The position numbers and the translations under genes were made by a program. Below are positions 12,414 through 22,520 of a stretch of 64,000 nucleotides of DNA, piece after piece. Each line of letters begins with the position of its first letter. The stretch's first letter is position 1. The notes beneath the pieces were generated by a model. The model was given only the letters and a program-made list of their open reading frames with translations. It ran no database searches and was not told the origin of the DNA. The DNA is from Owenia fusiformis (Eukaryota > Annelida > Polychaeta > Sabellida > Oweniidae), in NCBI GenBank assembly GCA_903813345.2, contig CAIIXF020000010.1, forward strand, positions 36,879,425 to 36,943,424, in the 5' to 3' direction.

Positions 12414-13191
12414 ACCTGTTTAACCTCACCGATGAAAAACTCACAAACTTCTAGGCAGTAGGTCAGATTTGTTCATGGATGATTTGATGTTTGAGCAATT
12501 CATAATAATGTGTAGCGAAAGCCTGTTTGACATTAAAGGTTTCTTCAGGTTTGTTCCACAGGATTCCATGAGTCTCGAGGAGTATACTTGAATAAACCTT
12601 CATCCTTAAACAATGTAAATAGTCATCTGAAGAACATGCTTCTGTAAATATGTTGAATCTCCTTTTTATACTTTTTACCTTTGTAAATTATTTAATTTAA
12701 TTTAATGTACATTTTTATGCTCTTCCTAACACGGAGGAAAATAAAGAAACATAAACATTGTGATAACCCAACAGATTTACTTTCTTGTTTGCCGCTATTC
12801 AGTAATGTCAGTTCGATGTCTCACCACTGTTGGGTTTCACTTAATGTTGTTTATATACTCACATACATGTTGAGATCGTTATTATCCACTAAAGTGTCCT
12901 ATTCCAGTAATTTGTGGATATTGTTGCTCCCGTTCGTACTTTTGGCGTAATTCTCGAACTATTCTTAGTTCCGTTCGTACTTTTGACGTAAAAAGGTCAA
13001 GGTTACTGTCGTAGTTTTCTGGTCTAAATTTCACCCTGTTTAATATGTTTTATCGTTAATCTAGTAGGATATGCACTTAATACGTAAATTCAGCTCTCTA
13101 TAGGTAGTTTAAACTTTGCAATCGGTCCCGTATTGGCGAAGTAACGGCCGTTTTTGTGGATTTACATAAGTTCGTAATTTATGTAGGGCGC
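12414..13191. other. LINE 3' region and non-genic stretch
   Basis: About 12414-12705 is probably the 3' UTR and tail of the LINE fragment, ending in TTTAATTTAATTTAATG. CCGTTCGTACTTTTG is repeated near 12928 and 12973. No gene seen. Confidence 0.4.
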
Positions 13192-13221
13192 TGCGCATGC
13201 GCAGAAGACAGGTAGCCATCT
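13192..13221 (+). promoter_or_regulatory. Candidate TATA-less promoter: NRF-1 and YY1 sites
   Basis: TGCGCATGCGCA at 13192-13203 is a perfect NRF-1 palindrome. GCCATCTT at about 13215-13222 is the reverse complement of the YY1 core AAGATGGC. Both are typical of TATA-less metazoan housekeeping promoters and sit just upstream of a candidate first exon. Function is inferred from motifs only. Confidence 0.45.
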
Positions 13222-13272
13222 TATGTTTTTCGAGTAAATCATTCGTGATTTGCTCCGCTGTCTTCACTCAAA

Positions 13273-13325
13273 ATGTCGCTATTGTTGACCGTCGAGGTGT
13301 CTAAACTGTCTCACGATTTACACCA
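13273..13325 (+). CDS. Candidate first coding exon of an unrecognised gene
   Basis: An ATG at 13273, about 70 bases after the NRF-1 and YY1 motifs, opens MSLLLTVEVSKLSHDLH. It runs into a consensus splice donor (A|GTAAGT, GT at 13326-13327) that leaves two bases of a split codon. Without splicing the frame would stop one codon later at TAA, so splicing is the only way it is a meaningful exon. I could not find the next exon downstream; a long intron or an exon lost to repeats are both possible. I do not recognise the family. Confidence 0.3.
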
Positions 13326-13653
13326 GTAAGTCGTCCGTCCACATGAGGTGATTACAACAGGATTTGCACGAAGTCTGACCCCCAAATCAGGCTTAAAGTT
13401 TGAGGTTCACCCCTCCCGCATGACTTGCAATTGTCAGCACGTCTGTCAAATGGCGAACTACATACCACCAACAACCAACCACTCATATGCTGATGCAAAT
13501 ACCTCATGTGGATGGACACCCTACACCTCATTTCAAGCTGTAAGCACTCTATGTATCGAGTGTGACAAATTGGCAAGTATTACATTTGGATTTGGATTTG
13601 ACTTGTTAATGCAAAAGCACATTGGAATTATTTGACCCATATTTGGCTTACAA

Positions 13654-13732
13654 TGTTGATGATCAACATACCCAGTTTGATCATGTCAGTTTGCTTCATT
13701 GTTGATGATCAACATACCCAGTTTGATCATGT
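13654..13732 (+). repeat. 33-bp direct duplication
   Basis: TGTTGATGATCAACATACCC plus 13 more bases occurs at 13654-13686 and again at 13700-13732, offset 46. The unit contains the palindrome GTTGATGATCAAC. Confidence 0.9.
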
Positions 13733-14184
13733 TTTGGTAAACTGCAAACTACCCTGTGCAGTTGTATGTTACGTAATGTCTCGCTTGTATATAGTCGGCT
13801 TATGGAGTTCAAGTCTTACTGTTGGGCAACAGTTAGTATCAGATAGATGATGGTGTTGAGTTAAACCCTGATGGAACCTAGTTTATGGTCTAGCCTGATA
13901 CTAGTTTTGAACTTGAACTGTTCTATTGTTTATCGATGGTTGGAGTGTCGGTTTTATTGTATTGTTGCGATAAGGTTGTGCCATAATTTATATACTGTAT
14001 GCATATATGGCTTTCCCCAAAGCCACCCTAGGGAGATACAATTTGTTGCACCCAATATTACCAAAGGGAATACAAGTTGTTGCACCCACCCTTATGTTGT
14101 GTCATGGAATATTATAAGTTGGTGATGTACTACTACCAACTTGGGTCTACAGGTTCACTTATGTTCATGATTGATCACTTACTA

Positions 14185-14350
14185 CATAACATGCACCCAC
14201 TTGTTACATAGCATGTACCCACATGATGTGTAATCGCACCCATATGTCATGTAGCACGCGTCGGCATGTTTCATAGCAGGCGCCCACTTGTTGCGTGACA
14301 TGTATATCCATGTCATGTGATTGCACCCACATGTTATATGACATTAATTT
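14185..14350 (+). repeat. Degenerate ~25-30-bp minisatellite
   Basis: Recurring GCACCCAC(T/A)TGTTACATAGCATG-like units at about 14190, 14213, 14236, 14280 and 14324, each with ACCCA and a CATG-ending half. Related GTTGCACCCA blocks occur near 14045 and 14078. Confidence 0.6.
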
Positions 14351-15349
14351 TCCTAGCATGTTACATAATGAGCAGTCATGTATACATTGTTATCACTAAT
14401 TGGTATGTTGAATCAAATGTTGTACAAGTTATTGTTATAGTCATTATTTGGTATGTTTCACCCAAGCTTGTGAATACGAAATGTTACGTTGATATTTCTA
14501 GTCGGTCTTACATTTTGTCAGTGGTTGTAATTAGGCTCTTTGCGTCATGTCGTACACTCCAAGGTGCCAGTTGTTGTTGTTCTCATTGTCAAAGGTTGTT
14601 GCAAAGTCATGGTAATACATATTGCTATGTATGTTTATTTGGTCACCAGTTGTGTCACACACTCTCCCAGATGAAAGTATTGTATGTTATATGTTTAATG
14701 TAAGATTTATGAATATGAGCTCAATAATGTGTAATAGCAGCATCAGCTTCTTGGTAATTATGTAATCTTACTTGAGTATGTATTGTACTTGATAGGAAAT
14801 ACTATGTATATTATCGTAACCACATTTCAGGGATCTTAGTTGCATAACGATCCACCTTTGTGTGTAATCCTTGAATATGGGTACCCGTTGCCATTGAGTA
14901 ACGCTGCACCATATATCATTCAGGAATCACAATATCAGAACTTTTATTCATATATATATATTTCCACACTATGTGTGTAATTGTCATAATTACTATACTC
15001 ACTTTGTAATCACATGTTAATAAACCCATAATCATGTTATCATTTATATTTAAACTAAATCGTCTGTTTTGTCAATTAGGTGTATGTTTTATGTCGCAGT
15101 GCGACATATTCAGCCATTTTGCCATTCAATCAATCATGTCTGTAAAACCCTCGAGAGCATATACAATCACAACACGGACCCGGTAATAATGTGACGATTC
15201 TTCCACTCTCTCATAAACCCTTTAACGCTACCACTACCTTTTGCGCTTACCACGCAGAGTGAGGGTCGTTACAACATGAACTGAGTTTAGTTTTTTGAAC
15301 GACACAAGTTCTTGTGTATTTGTTCGATCGTAAAGACATATAACCCCCC
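14351..15349. other. Non-genic stretch
   Basis: No gene supported. An AATAAA lies near 15019 and could end a plus-strand transcript, but no coding region leads to it. C-rich run near 15344-15352. Confidence 0.4.
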
Positions 15350-15612
15350 CCTCCAGCCACTCCCCCTCCATCCAATATTAATTTATTTCGATTATTTTTT
15401 GTATAACGCATGGGAACTAACTTTAAAAAGTGAGCAATGTCATTAGTATTGTAATAATAACGTCTCTTATACCTATTTATTACAGGTCGGGTAGACCATT
15501 GTTGCCCGTTTCATAGTAAAAACATTGACTTTTGCACGTTGGTGATGATGCGCCTTTTTCAATAGATCTCATATCTTAGAAAGGTATCAGTTCAAAAAAA
15601 ATACCAGATGAC
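15350..15612 (+). mobile_element. Partial copy of the 10.4-11.2 kb palindromic element
   Basis: Matches the right half of that element (about 10840-11065) in the same order: C-rich start, ATTTATTACAGGTC, ACCATTGTTGC, AACATTGACTTTTGCACGTT, then GCGCCTTTTT and AATAGATCT. The left arm is missing and both ends are lost. Confidence 0.75.
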
Positions 15613-16401
15613 TTAAACCAAAATCTTCATCTCAACCATGTAAAAGACAGCCCCAAATGTTAATGCGGATACCCAACAGAAAGTGCCAAACACTGTTTCA
15701 AAGAATGTACTTTATACCAAAGACATAAAACAATTCTACATTCACTGCTGTTCACAATTACATAAGAGTTACAGTAAGATTCTCAAACAACTAGTTTTTT
15801 TCCTTTCACTCTCTCGTTTCATACCAAGCCTCCCATTCTGCACAAATAAATAAAACTATAACAATTTTCTAGGACAACCAAAGGAGAGGACTTAGAATTA
15901 CTGATTGGATATTCTCCAGAAAGAGGCCAAGGCAGTCTATTTTGACTGGTTAATGACCCCCTCCCCCCTTCTTGTTCTAATATGAATAATATTCATTGAA
16001 TATATCAACATATGTATATCAATATTATTAAGGAGTTTCCCAGAACACAAATAATATGTTATATCATTTGTGCTTAGAGGTGGTCTTTATTAAAGCCTTG
16101 CAAATAACTGGTCAGTTTCCCCTCTACTGAAAAGTGGAAACGATGATTTTGTGCGTTTAATCTAGCTGTATGGGTTATGCAATCACCCACCTCTGACATG
16201 CTCTTTCTTTCCTACTAATAACATAAAGATAATTGTGATAAAGTGGTTGAATATCTCATGTATACATTGTACATGTATAGAGCTTCCTTTTAAGATATTG
16301 TAGGATATACAGTAGGTAAAAGTAAAGTACAAAAGAAAATGAAAGTCAAGCCCAACATTTTAGTTGGTTTCTTTGCGCCAATATAGATATCCAGTCTTTG
16401 T
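15613..16401. other. Intergenic sequence and MFS gene 3' region
   Basis: No other gene seen. The part nearest 16402 is the likely minus-strand 3' UTR of the MFS gene. Confidence 0.45.
16086..16091 (-). terminator. Candidate polyadenylation signal for the MFS gene
   Basis: TTTATT on the plus strand is AATAAA on the minus strand, about 310 bases downstream of the MFS stop codon. Nothing else confirms it. Confidence 0.35.
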
Positions 16402-17834
16402 TTACAAAGAGTCCATTGAAGCTTCGTCTTCTTGTAGTCGTTGATCTTTTTCCATTTTCATTAGACAAAATGTTGCAAAAACTGCACAAGAACATAATAT
16501 TGCCATCAAAACAAAATACCACTTGGTACACATTTCTCCATAACAATCTGTTGATCCATGTGAACTATGAGTTTCATAGTTTAGTGCAAAAAGCTTTTGA
16601 AATACGACTATTCCTATTCCGTGACCCATTGCAACCAGGCCGTAGTTTTGCCCGAAGTATTTCATGCCGAAATAAGATATAGTTAGTAAATTGATTTGTG
16701 GAAAGAAGGACCCATACGCCAGAGACATCAAAACAGAGGATATAATCAAACCAATGTAGCTTTGATTAAAAAATGAAAAAGATAACTGCCCGATAAATGA
16801 TAGAATGCATGGAAATAACAGAATTGACGATTTTGGAACGTCTGGCCATTTCTGAAAAACGTAATCCGGTAGTGCCGGACCAAGAAATCGCGCTGTTGAT
16901 GCAAAAATTGGAATCATGACTGTAAATATTGTTGATTTGGTATCAAACTTTGCGGATTTCACGACAGTCGTGATGTTATTTAAGTATGTACCGCAGGCTC
17001 CACCTATAAGTAAGCAAATTATCCAAGTGAAGTAAAACTTAGGAGTTTGAAGAGTTTCCCAAAATTTCATATCCAATGGTTTTGTTGTCTTCTTTTGAAC
17101 GAGTGTGGTTCTGTCGCTAATTTCCTCTTTTGCTTCCAAGTGAACCTTGTTGAGTTCATATTCTGTTCCATTATTAGCTTTTTCTTCATTTTGATTTGTT
17201 CTGCACAGTCGGGATAGTTCAACATCACCAGGTTTATCTGTTTCTTGTTGGACCGTCTCTAGCATTAATACAGCATATAAATTTATACACGCTGAGAGTA
17301 TGGCAAGCATAATCATATATTCTCCCAACTTCTGATTTTTCGGATCTTCGATATGCCCTTGTACAAACAATGCTTCATAGAGGGCGCTGAATATCGCTGG
17401 ACTCACGCCATATATGACATTTAGTAGCCCCAGAACCTTGCCCATATGTTTTTGGCCAAAGTTTTCGCAGGTTACAAAGGACGTCGATATGATGATAAAC
17501 ATAGTTCCTTCTATGGCCATAAAGTAAAAAATACATAAAAGCCAGCTGTTCGAAGAGAAGAATATTCTGTATTCTGTTGCCAACCACATAAGCGCGAATC
17601 CCATTGTCGTGAGAAAAAGTGAGATTATATTTGCAGCCCTTGGTCCGAAAGTGTCAAAGAAAATACCTGGCGGAAATGATATACATATAGTTCAGTTTGA
17701 GTATAGTTGAATGTCTTTTTAAGGGCAATCGCATATGCATTAAATCCAAATATAATGCCTCCCATGAACCATCCAAGTATACCTACACTCAAAGAAATAT
17801 ACTTCTGGAGTTGTGGATTATTTTTTATTTTCAT
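16402..17834 (-). CDS. MFS transporter, Nodulin-like/NFD4-like, frameshifted near N-terminus
   Basis: Two abutting minus-strand frames make one major facilitator protein. Bases 17834 to about 17690 encode the start and TM1 (GWFMGGIIFGFNAYAIALKK). From about 17685 a second frame continues through FPPGIFFDTFGPR, the MFS loop 2-3 signature, and then 400 residues from the Met at 17604 to the stop at 16402. About a dozen hydrophobic segments are visible, with a long hydrophilic central loop (rich in Glu/Asn/Lys) dividing the halves. The last loop has CYGEMC, like the Cys pair in plant NFD4-type proteins. The family moves small organic solutes across membranes; the substrate here is unknown. The frame changes just after NYTQTEL, and about 12-15 residues usually found between that point and FPPG are absent. 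This could be a small deletion that kills the gene, or an assembly error. There are no introns in this span. Confidence 0.75.
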
Positions 17835-18002
17835 ATTGCTATTCTTGTTCGTTTTATGTTTCTGAAAACTGACCAGTAATTAATTAATCCATTTGTCGAA
17901 CTTATTTGCTAATCTTGCCAACCATTTTCTTTCTATGTGAACTTTACCTTAACATGATTGTAAAGCTGAGCCGAGCATATGTTTTAATGATTTGTACGTA
18001 TA

Positions 18003-18248
18003 TAAGGTTTGGTTAAAAAATGTCCGCCCTTTTTGGCTACGTATAGCGTAGGAATTATGTGGGGATCAAATTATGCTAAATATACAAATTATTCAAACGC
18101 TGGCTGACATACATAATAATTAATCTGAACTTAAAAAATTAAAGATAATTATACTCCCTATCCACTGCTATTTAACATGACATGTTTTCATCATTAAAAT
18201 AAATGTTTATTTTTGAAATACAAATGTCCAATTTTTTGAACCACCCTG
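18003..18248. mobile_element. Mariner-type MITE, ~246 bp
   Basis: Ends are inverted: left TAAGGTTTGGTTAAAAAATG, right TTTTTTGAACCACCCTG (complement CAGGGTGGTTCAAAAAA). TA flanks both sides (18001-18002, 18249-18250). CAGGGTG termini and TA duplication are typical of Tc1/mariner. No coding capacity. Confidence 0.6.
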
Positions 18249-18685
18249 TATATTGAATACATATGCAAGATTTCAAGACACTGTATTTAATAGAAACTAT
18301 TAAATCATTTACCTCAGTTTGGTGTTATATTTTCGCAATGACCTCATTCCCTCTAATGTACACGTGAACTTATGATACATGACATGTTCATGACTGTATC
18401 AGCGGATTTCGACTAGCCACAGTCAAACATAGCAGAGATTTTCAAGGATGTAAGAATGTTTAAGGATGCAAGCTGGTTGTCGGGCAACATTTCATATTTC
18501 ATAAATCCAAAATAATCCTAAAAGCTGATATAGTCAAAACATTCTGATCTAACAATGTGACGCGGAGCGTATATTGTGTTTTTTATAAAAGATGAAGGTC
18601 ATATAAGAGTAAAATAATTGATTGCTGAAGTGTTGGAACATAAGAAGTAAAAGTGAAAGGACTGCAGAGTAATCATAGAAAATAA
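18249..18685. other. Non-genic stretch
   Basis: No gene seen; part is probably the 3' UTR of the minus-strand LINE fragment. Confidence 0.4.
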
Positions 18686-19297
18686 CTAACCATATCTAAT
18701 AATTTGAAATGATGTGTTTTTGAGAGCTGCCTTAAATGGATTAATATTGACACAATCCTTAATTTTATTTGGTATTTTATTGTAGTATGATGGACCAATA
18801 CATTTTAGAGAATCCCAGCCAACCTTAATACGGTACTTGGGCTGGACTAAAAGATATTCTGATCTTGTGTCATGGCTATGTTCAGCAATTTTGAAATAAT
18901 CTTTGAAAATATATAAAGGAAAACCAGATGGTTTATTTAAATATTTAAATATAAACATGGCAATGTTTAAATAGTATATATCAAAAATGGTCAAAAAGTG
19001 TTCCCTTTTGAATAATGGAGCAGTATCCTCTCTAAAGTGGGAATTGGTAATTAATCTGATGCATTTCTTTTGAATTAATTGTATCGGGGCAAGACTTGTC
19101 TTCTTTACATAGCCCAAAATTATGTTAAAGTAGTAAATATGAGAGAGAATCAGGGAATGGTAAATTTTAACTTTAAAATCATAATTGAGAATATCTTTTA
19201 CTCTGTAAAGAATACCAACTATTCTTGATTTTTTGTGATATTGGGTTATCAAGTCCAATACAATACTCTCCCTTTGGACTTCCGAAGCCAGCTTCAT
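18686..19297 (-). pseudogene. CR1/Jockey-like LINE reverse transcriptase, C-terminal part
   Basis: A 203-residue open frame matches the region after the reverse transcriptase active site in CR1/Jockey-group LINEs. It has a thumb-like segment (VGILYRVKDILNYDFKVKIY), HSLILSHIYYFNIILGYV, then LIQKKCIRLITNSHF, PLFKREHFLTIFDIYYLN, a HDTRSEYL block and a GPSYYNKIPNKIK tail. Order and spacing fit this family. Endonuclease and catalytic palm are missing, so it is a 5'-truncated copy, dead but with an unbroken frame. It lies on the strand opposite the larger LINE at 24.7-28.7 kb, whose coding part at 26.9-27.1 kb has the same IYYSLIHAQLNYCNI block. Confidence 0.8.
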
Positions 19298-19339
19298 AGT
19301 TCGCCATTGGACGGTGAAAATAATCTAAACTATAACTGT

Positions 19340-20506
19340 GAATTCATCAGGTCACATTCATCAATTGAGCACAGATTATGCTTTGTATTTCTGTTTTATT
19401 TATAAAAACGCAGCGCTCATTTTTGAAAACTGGCTCCGACTAAAATCGGCTCGATTCATTCAACACAAGCTATATAGGGACAAACTTGCAACCAAAAATC
19501 ATGGGACACTGCCTAACGAGTATGTTGATCCGCGTTATACATGCTATTCTCATATATATTTTATAAAAATGAGAACAAACTAAAAAATACGCAAATTCTT
19601 AAGATATTTCAAGATTTTTTGAAAGAAGTCATTTTATGTCAAAACTATAAGTGTAAATTACATTCTGAACATAAAAAATTGATAAATTGAATCACTTTCA
19701 TCAATTCAATAGAGATTATGCTTTGTATTTCTGTTCAATAAAAACGCAACGTTCATTTTAAGAAAATAGGTATGTCAAAGAAGATATATATGCCTTGATA
19801 GCTCAGAAAAAGTTTTAAAAAAGTTCCTATTTTCTCTCTAACAGGCCTTGTTGCCCCTTTAAGGGACAATGTAGCAACTGGGAATAATTGGGTACTGTGT
19901 CCTGATCATTTTGATGTGCATTACGCATCTTATTCACGTATGATTTGCATTAAAATGAGATAAAAATAAAAAAGACGTAAATTCTTAAAATATTTCAAGA
20001 TTGTTTGCAAGAAGTCAATGGCATAAAGGACTTTTTGCAAAAAATTATTGTTCAGTTTTTTTTCTCATTTCCATGCAAATTATACGAGAATAAGATGCAT
20101 AATGCACATCAAAATGATCGGGAGACAGTATCCCGAGATGCCCAGTTGCTAGATTGTCCCCTAATTGCTGGTGTTAAATGTAAATGGAGCGAACTGATTT
20201 GAAAACTTGGAGCCAGTTTTGAAAAATTAACGGTGGGTTTTTATTAAACAGAAATACAATGCATAATCTGGTCTGAATTGAAGAGCGTTATCCACTCCAT
20301 CGATATTTATGCTTAGAATGCAATTTACACGTATAGTTTTGGCATAAAACGACTTCTTGAAAAATGAAAAAATCTTGAAATATATTAAGATTTTATGTAT
20401 TTTTCAGTTTTTTTTTATTTTCATTCAAATTATACGAGAATAACATGCATAATGCACATCAAAGTGATCTGGAAACAGTATCCCGTGTTTCTCAGTTGCT
20501 AGATTA
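19340..20506. repeat. Nested direct and inverted repeats
   Basis: Several blocks recur in both orientations. GATTATGCTTTGTATTTCTG is at about 19374 and 19712, with its inverse near 20248. AATTCTTAAGATATTTCAAG-like blocks are at about 19592 and 19981, with the inverse near 20365. TTATACGAGAATAA(G/C)ATGCA is at about 20078 and 20428, with the inverse near 19920. It looks like one or two foldback elements with nested or duplicated arms; I could not set clean ends. Confidence 0.65.
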
Positions 20507-20514
20507 AATGTGTT

Positions 20515-21795
20515 TAACATCTATGTCACTCAATGCTTCAAAGGACTCTGTGGGGTGTGCCTTATGGCAAGACCACAATGGCACCTGGAAACCAGTATGC
20601 TATGCACACCAGAGTCTTACCCCTACACAGCAACGATGGGCTCAAATAGAGAAGAGTGTTTTGGTCTCGCGGTAGGATGCCACAAGTTCTCTGATTACAT
20701 TTTAGGGTCTGAAGTAATATTGGAGACGGATCTCAAACCTCTTATCAACATAAGTCTCAAAAATCTCAATGACATGACACCTATGATACAGAGATTGATG
20801 CTCAAGCTTCAGAGATTCAACTATGTCATAAAGTGTGTACCTGGCAGAGACCTTATTGTTGCAGATACCCTTAGTAGGGCTAGATTCACATCTGGTGGTG
20901 AGTCTGAGTGCAACGATGTAACTATAGATGGCGAGATCGACGTGGCTGTCAACCGAATGCTACAGGCACTTAAATATTCAGAGGCGAAACTTACAGAAAT
21001 AGCCAGAGAAACTGCTCATGATCCCTATTTACAGAGAATCATTGGCTATTTGCTCAATGGATGGCCAAAATACAAATGTCCTGAGCGGAAATTCTACCAG
21101 ATATCAGATGACCTTGTGGTTCTCAATGGGTTGCTGTTGAAAAACAAGCAAGTTGTAATTCCTAAATCATTGAGACAAGACATGTTGGCTCGACTACATG
21201 AGGGGCATCTAGGCATTGAAAAATGCAAGAGAATAGCGGGGGAACTTTCTACTGGCCTAACATCAACCAAGACATTACCAACATGATCAACCAGTGTGAA
21301 ACATGTCAGTCACTCCGCTATAAGCAACAAAAACAACCAATGGTTGATAGTGACAACACTACTAAACCTTGGCAGAAAATTGCAGCTGATCTATTTCTGG
21401 TAGATAAGCACTCAGCTAGTACTTGGTTTTGATTGACTACTTTTCAAATTACCCAGAGATGGCGCTGTTGACCAATTCAAATAGTAAAGCAGTAATTAAA
21501 CACTGTAAGTCCATATTTAGCAGACATATGATAGCTGAGATGTTGAGAGCAGACAATGGCACTTTGACTCTGAGGCCTTTAGAAACTTTGCCAATGAGTA
21601 TGAATTCAAGCTATCCTTCTCCAGTCGCTTCCAGAGCCAAGGCAATGAGATAGCAGAGAACGGGGTAAAGGTGGTTAAAACCTAATAAAAAAGTCATTTG
21701 AAGTGGAGGTGACCCATACTTAGCCATGCTAGCTTACAGGGCTGCACCCTTGGAGATTGGAAAATCTCCAGCTGAGCTGCTTATAGGGCAATTTG
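20515..21795 (+). pseudogene. Ty3/Gypsy pol remnant: RNase H and integrase
   Basis: Bases 20515-21225 encode a Gypsy RNase H (EECFGLAVGCHKFSDYILG, then TDLKPL and PGRDLIVADTLSRA) and the linker to integrase. The zinc-binding His/Cys domain follows across a frameshift: HEGHLGIEKCK near 21200 and YWPNI with CETCQ near 21250-21310. The integrase core continues through two more frames: ADLFLVDKH, VLIDYFSNYPE (catalytic Asp) and RADNG (second Asp). The third catalytic Glu would be near 21655, in decayed sequence. DPYLAMLAYRAAPLE near 21710 is the usual integrase tail. Frameshifts near 21225, 21425 and 21580 plus stops near 21684 kill it. The minisatellite begins where the frame ends. Reverse transcriptase and LTRs are absent. 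Confidence 0.8.
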
Positions 21796-22107
21796 GGAAA
21801 GGGACGAAATGGGAAGGGGCGAAATTGGAATAAATGAGGGGCGAAATGGGAATGAACGAGGGGCGAAATGGGAAAGGGCCCAATTGGGAAGGGGCGAAAT
21901 GGGAAGGGGCGAAGGGGGAATGAGGGGCGAAATTGGAAGGGGACATAATGGGACGGGGGCGAAATGGAGGAGGGGCGAAATGGGAAAGGGGCAATTTTGG
22001 AAAGGGGCAAAATGGGAAGGGGCGAAATGGGAAGGGGCCAATTGGGAATAAATGAGGGGCCAAATGGAAAGGGACAAAGTGGGAGGGGGCGAAATGGGAA
22101 GACACCC
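21786..22107 (+). repeat. Purine-rich minisatellite (GGGCGAAATGGGAAG)n
   Basis: About 320 bases of GGGCGAAATGGGAAG-type units of 14-16 bases, with variants that add AATGA or change CGAAA to CAATT. The plus strand is almost purely purine with runs of 3-5 Gs, so G-quadruplex or triplex structures are possible. It is open in several frames on both strands because the unit lacks stops; these are not genes. Confidence 0.9.
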
Positions 22108-22194
22108 TCTGTTTCATACAAGGCTCATTTTCCTGAACTTCATGCTTCCATTAAGTTGTATTGAATTTATATTGAAGTCTAAAGGGGTGTATAC

Positions 22195-22520
22195 GCTGAC
22201 AGGCGAAATGCTTGAAACGGGGGGTGTGTGAAAAGGCCGAAATGATTGAAATGAAAGAGAATGCGAAAATAGCTCCTAAAGGCGAATTAATTGATTATAA
22301 ACGAAAAACATGCATGTTCGTTTTTCTTTTGAATCATTTCGCCCGTTTCTTCATGGATTGGTCGTTTGATTAAAATGCTTGAAAGTGTGAAACAGACGCA
22401 AACAGCGAAACTTTAATAAATGTCAAAGGCGAATCGATTGAAATGTTCGAGATGACGCAAGCATTGAAACGTAGGAAATTGCACAAGCATGGGAACGAAG
22501 AGACTGATTGAAACGATTAA
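22195..22520 (+). repeat. Degenerate GCGAAATG(C/A)TTGAAA repeats
   Basis: Irregular recurrence of GCGAAATGCTTGAAAC, CCGAAATGATTGAAATG, CGAATCGATTGAAATG and CTGATTGAAACGATT. Probably an old minisatellite related in sequence to the G-rich array before it. Confidence 0.45.

Noticed and set aside
21729-22164. Several overlapping Pro/Phe-rich and Gly/Glu-rich frames
   Set aside because: All are translations of the G-rich minisatellite in different frames and strands.
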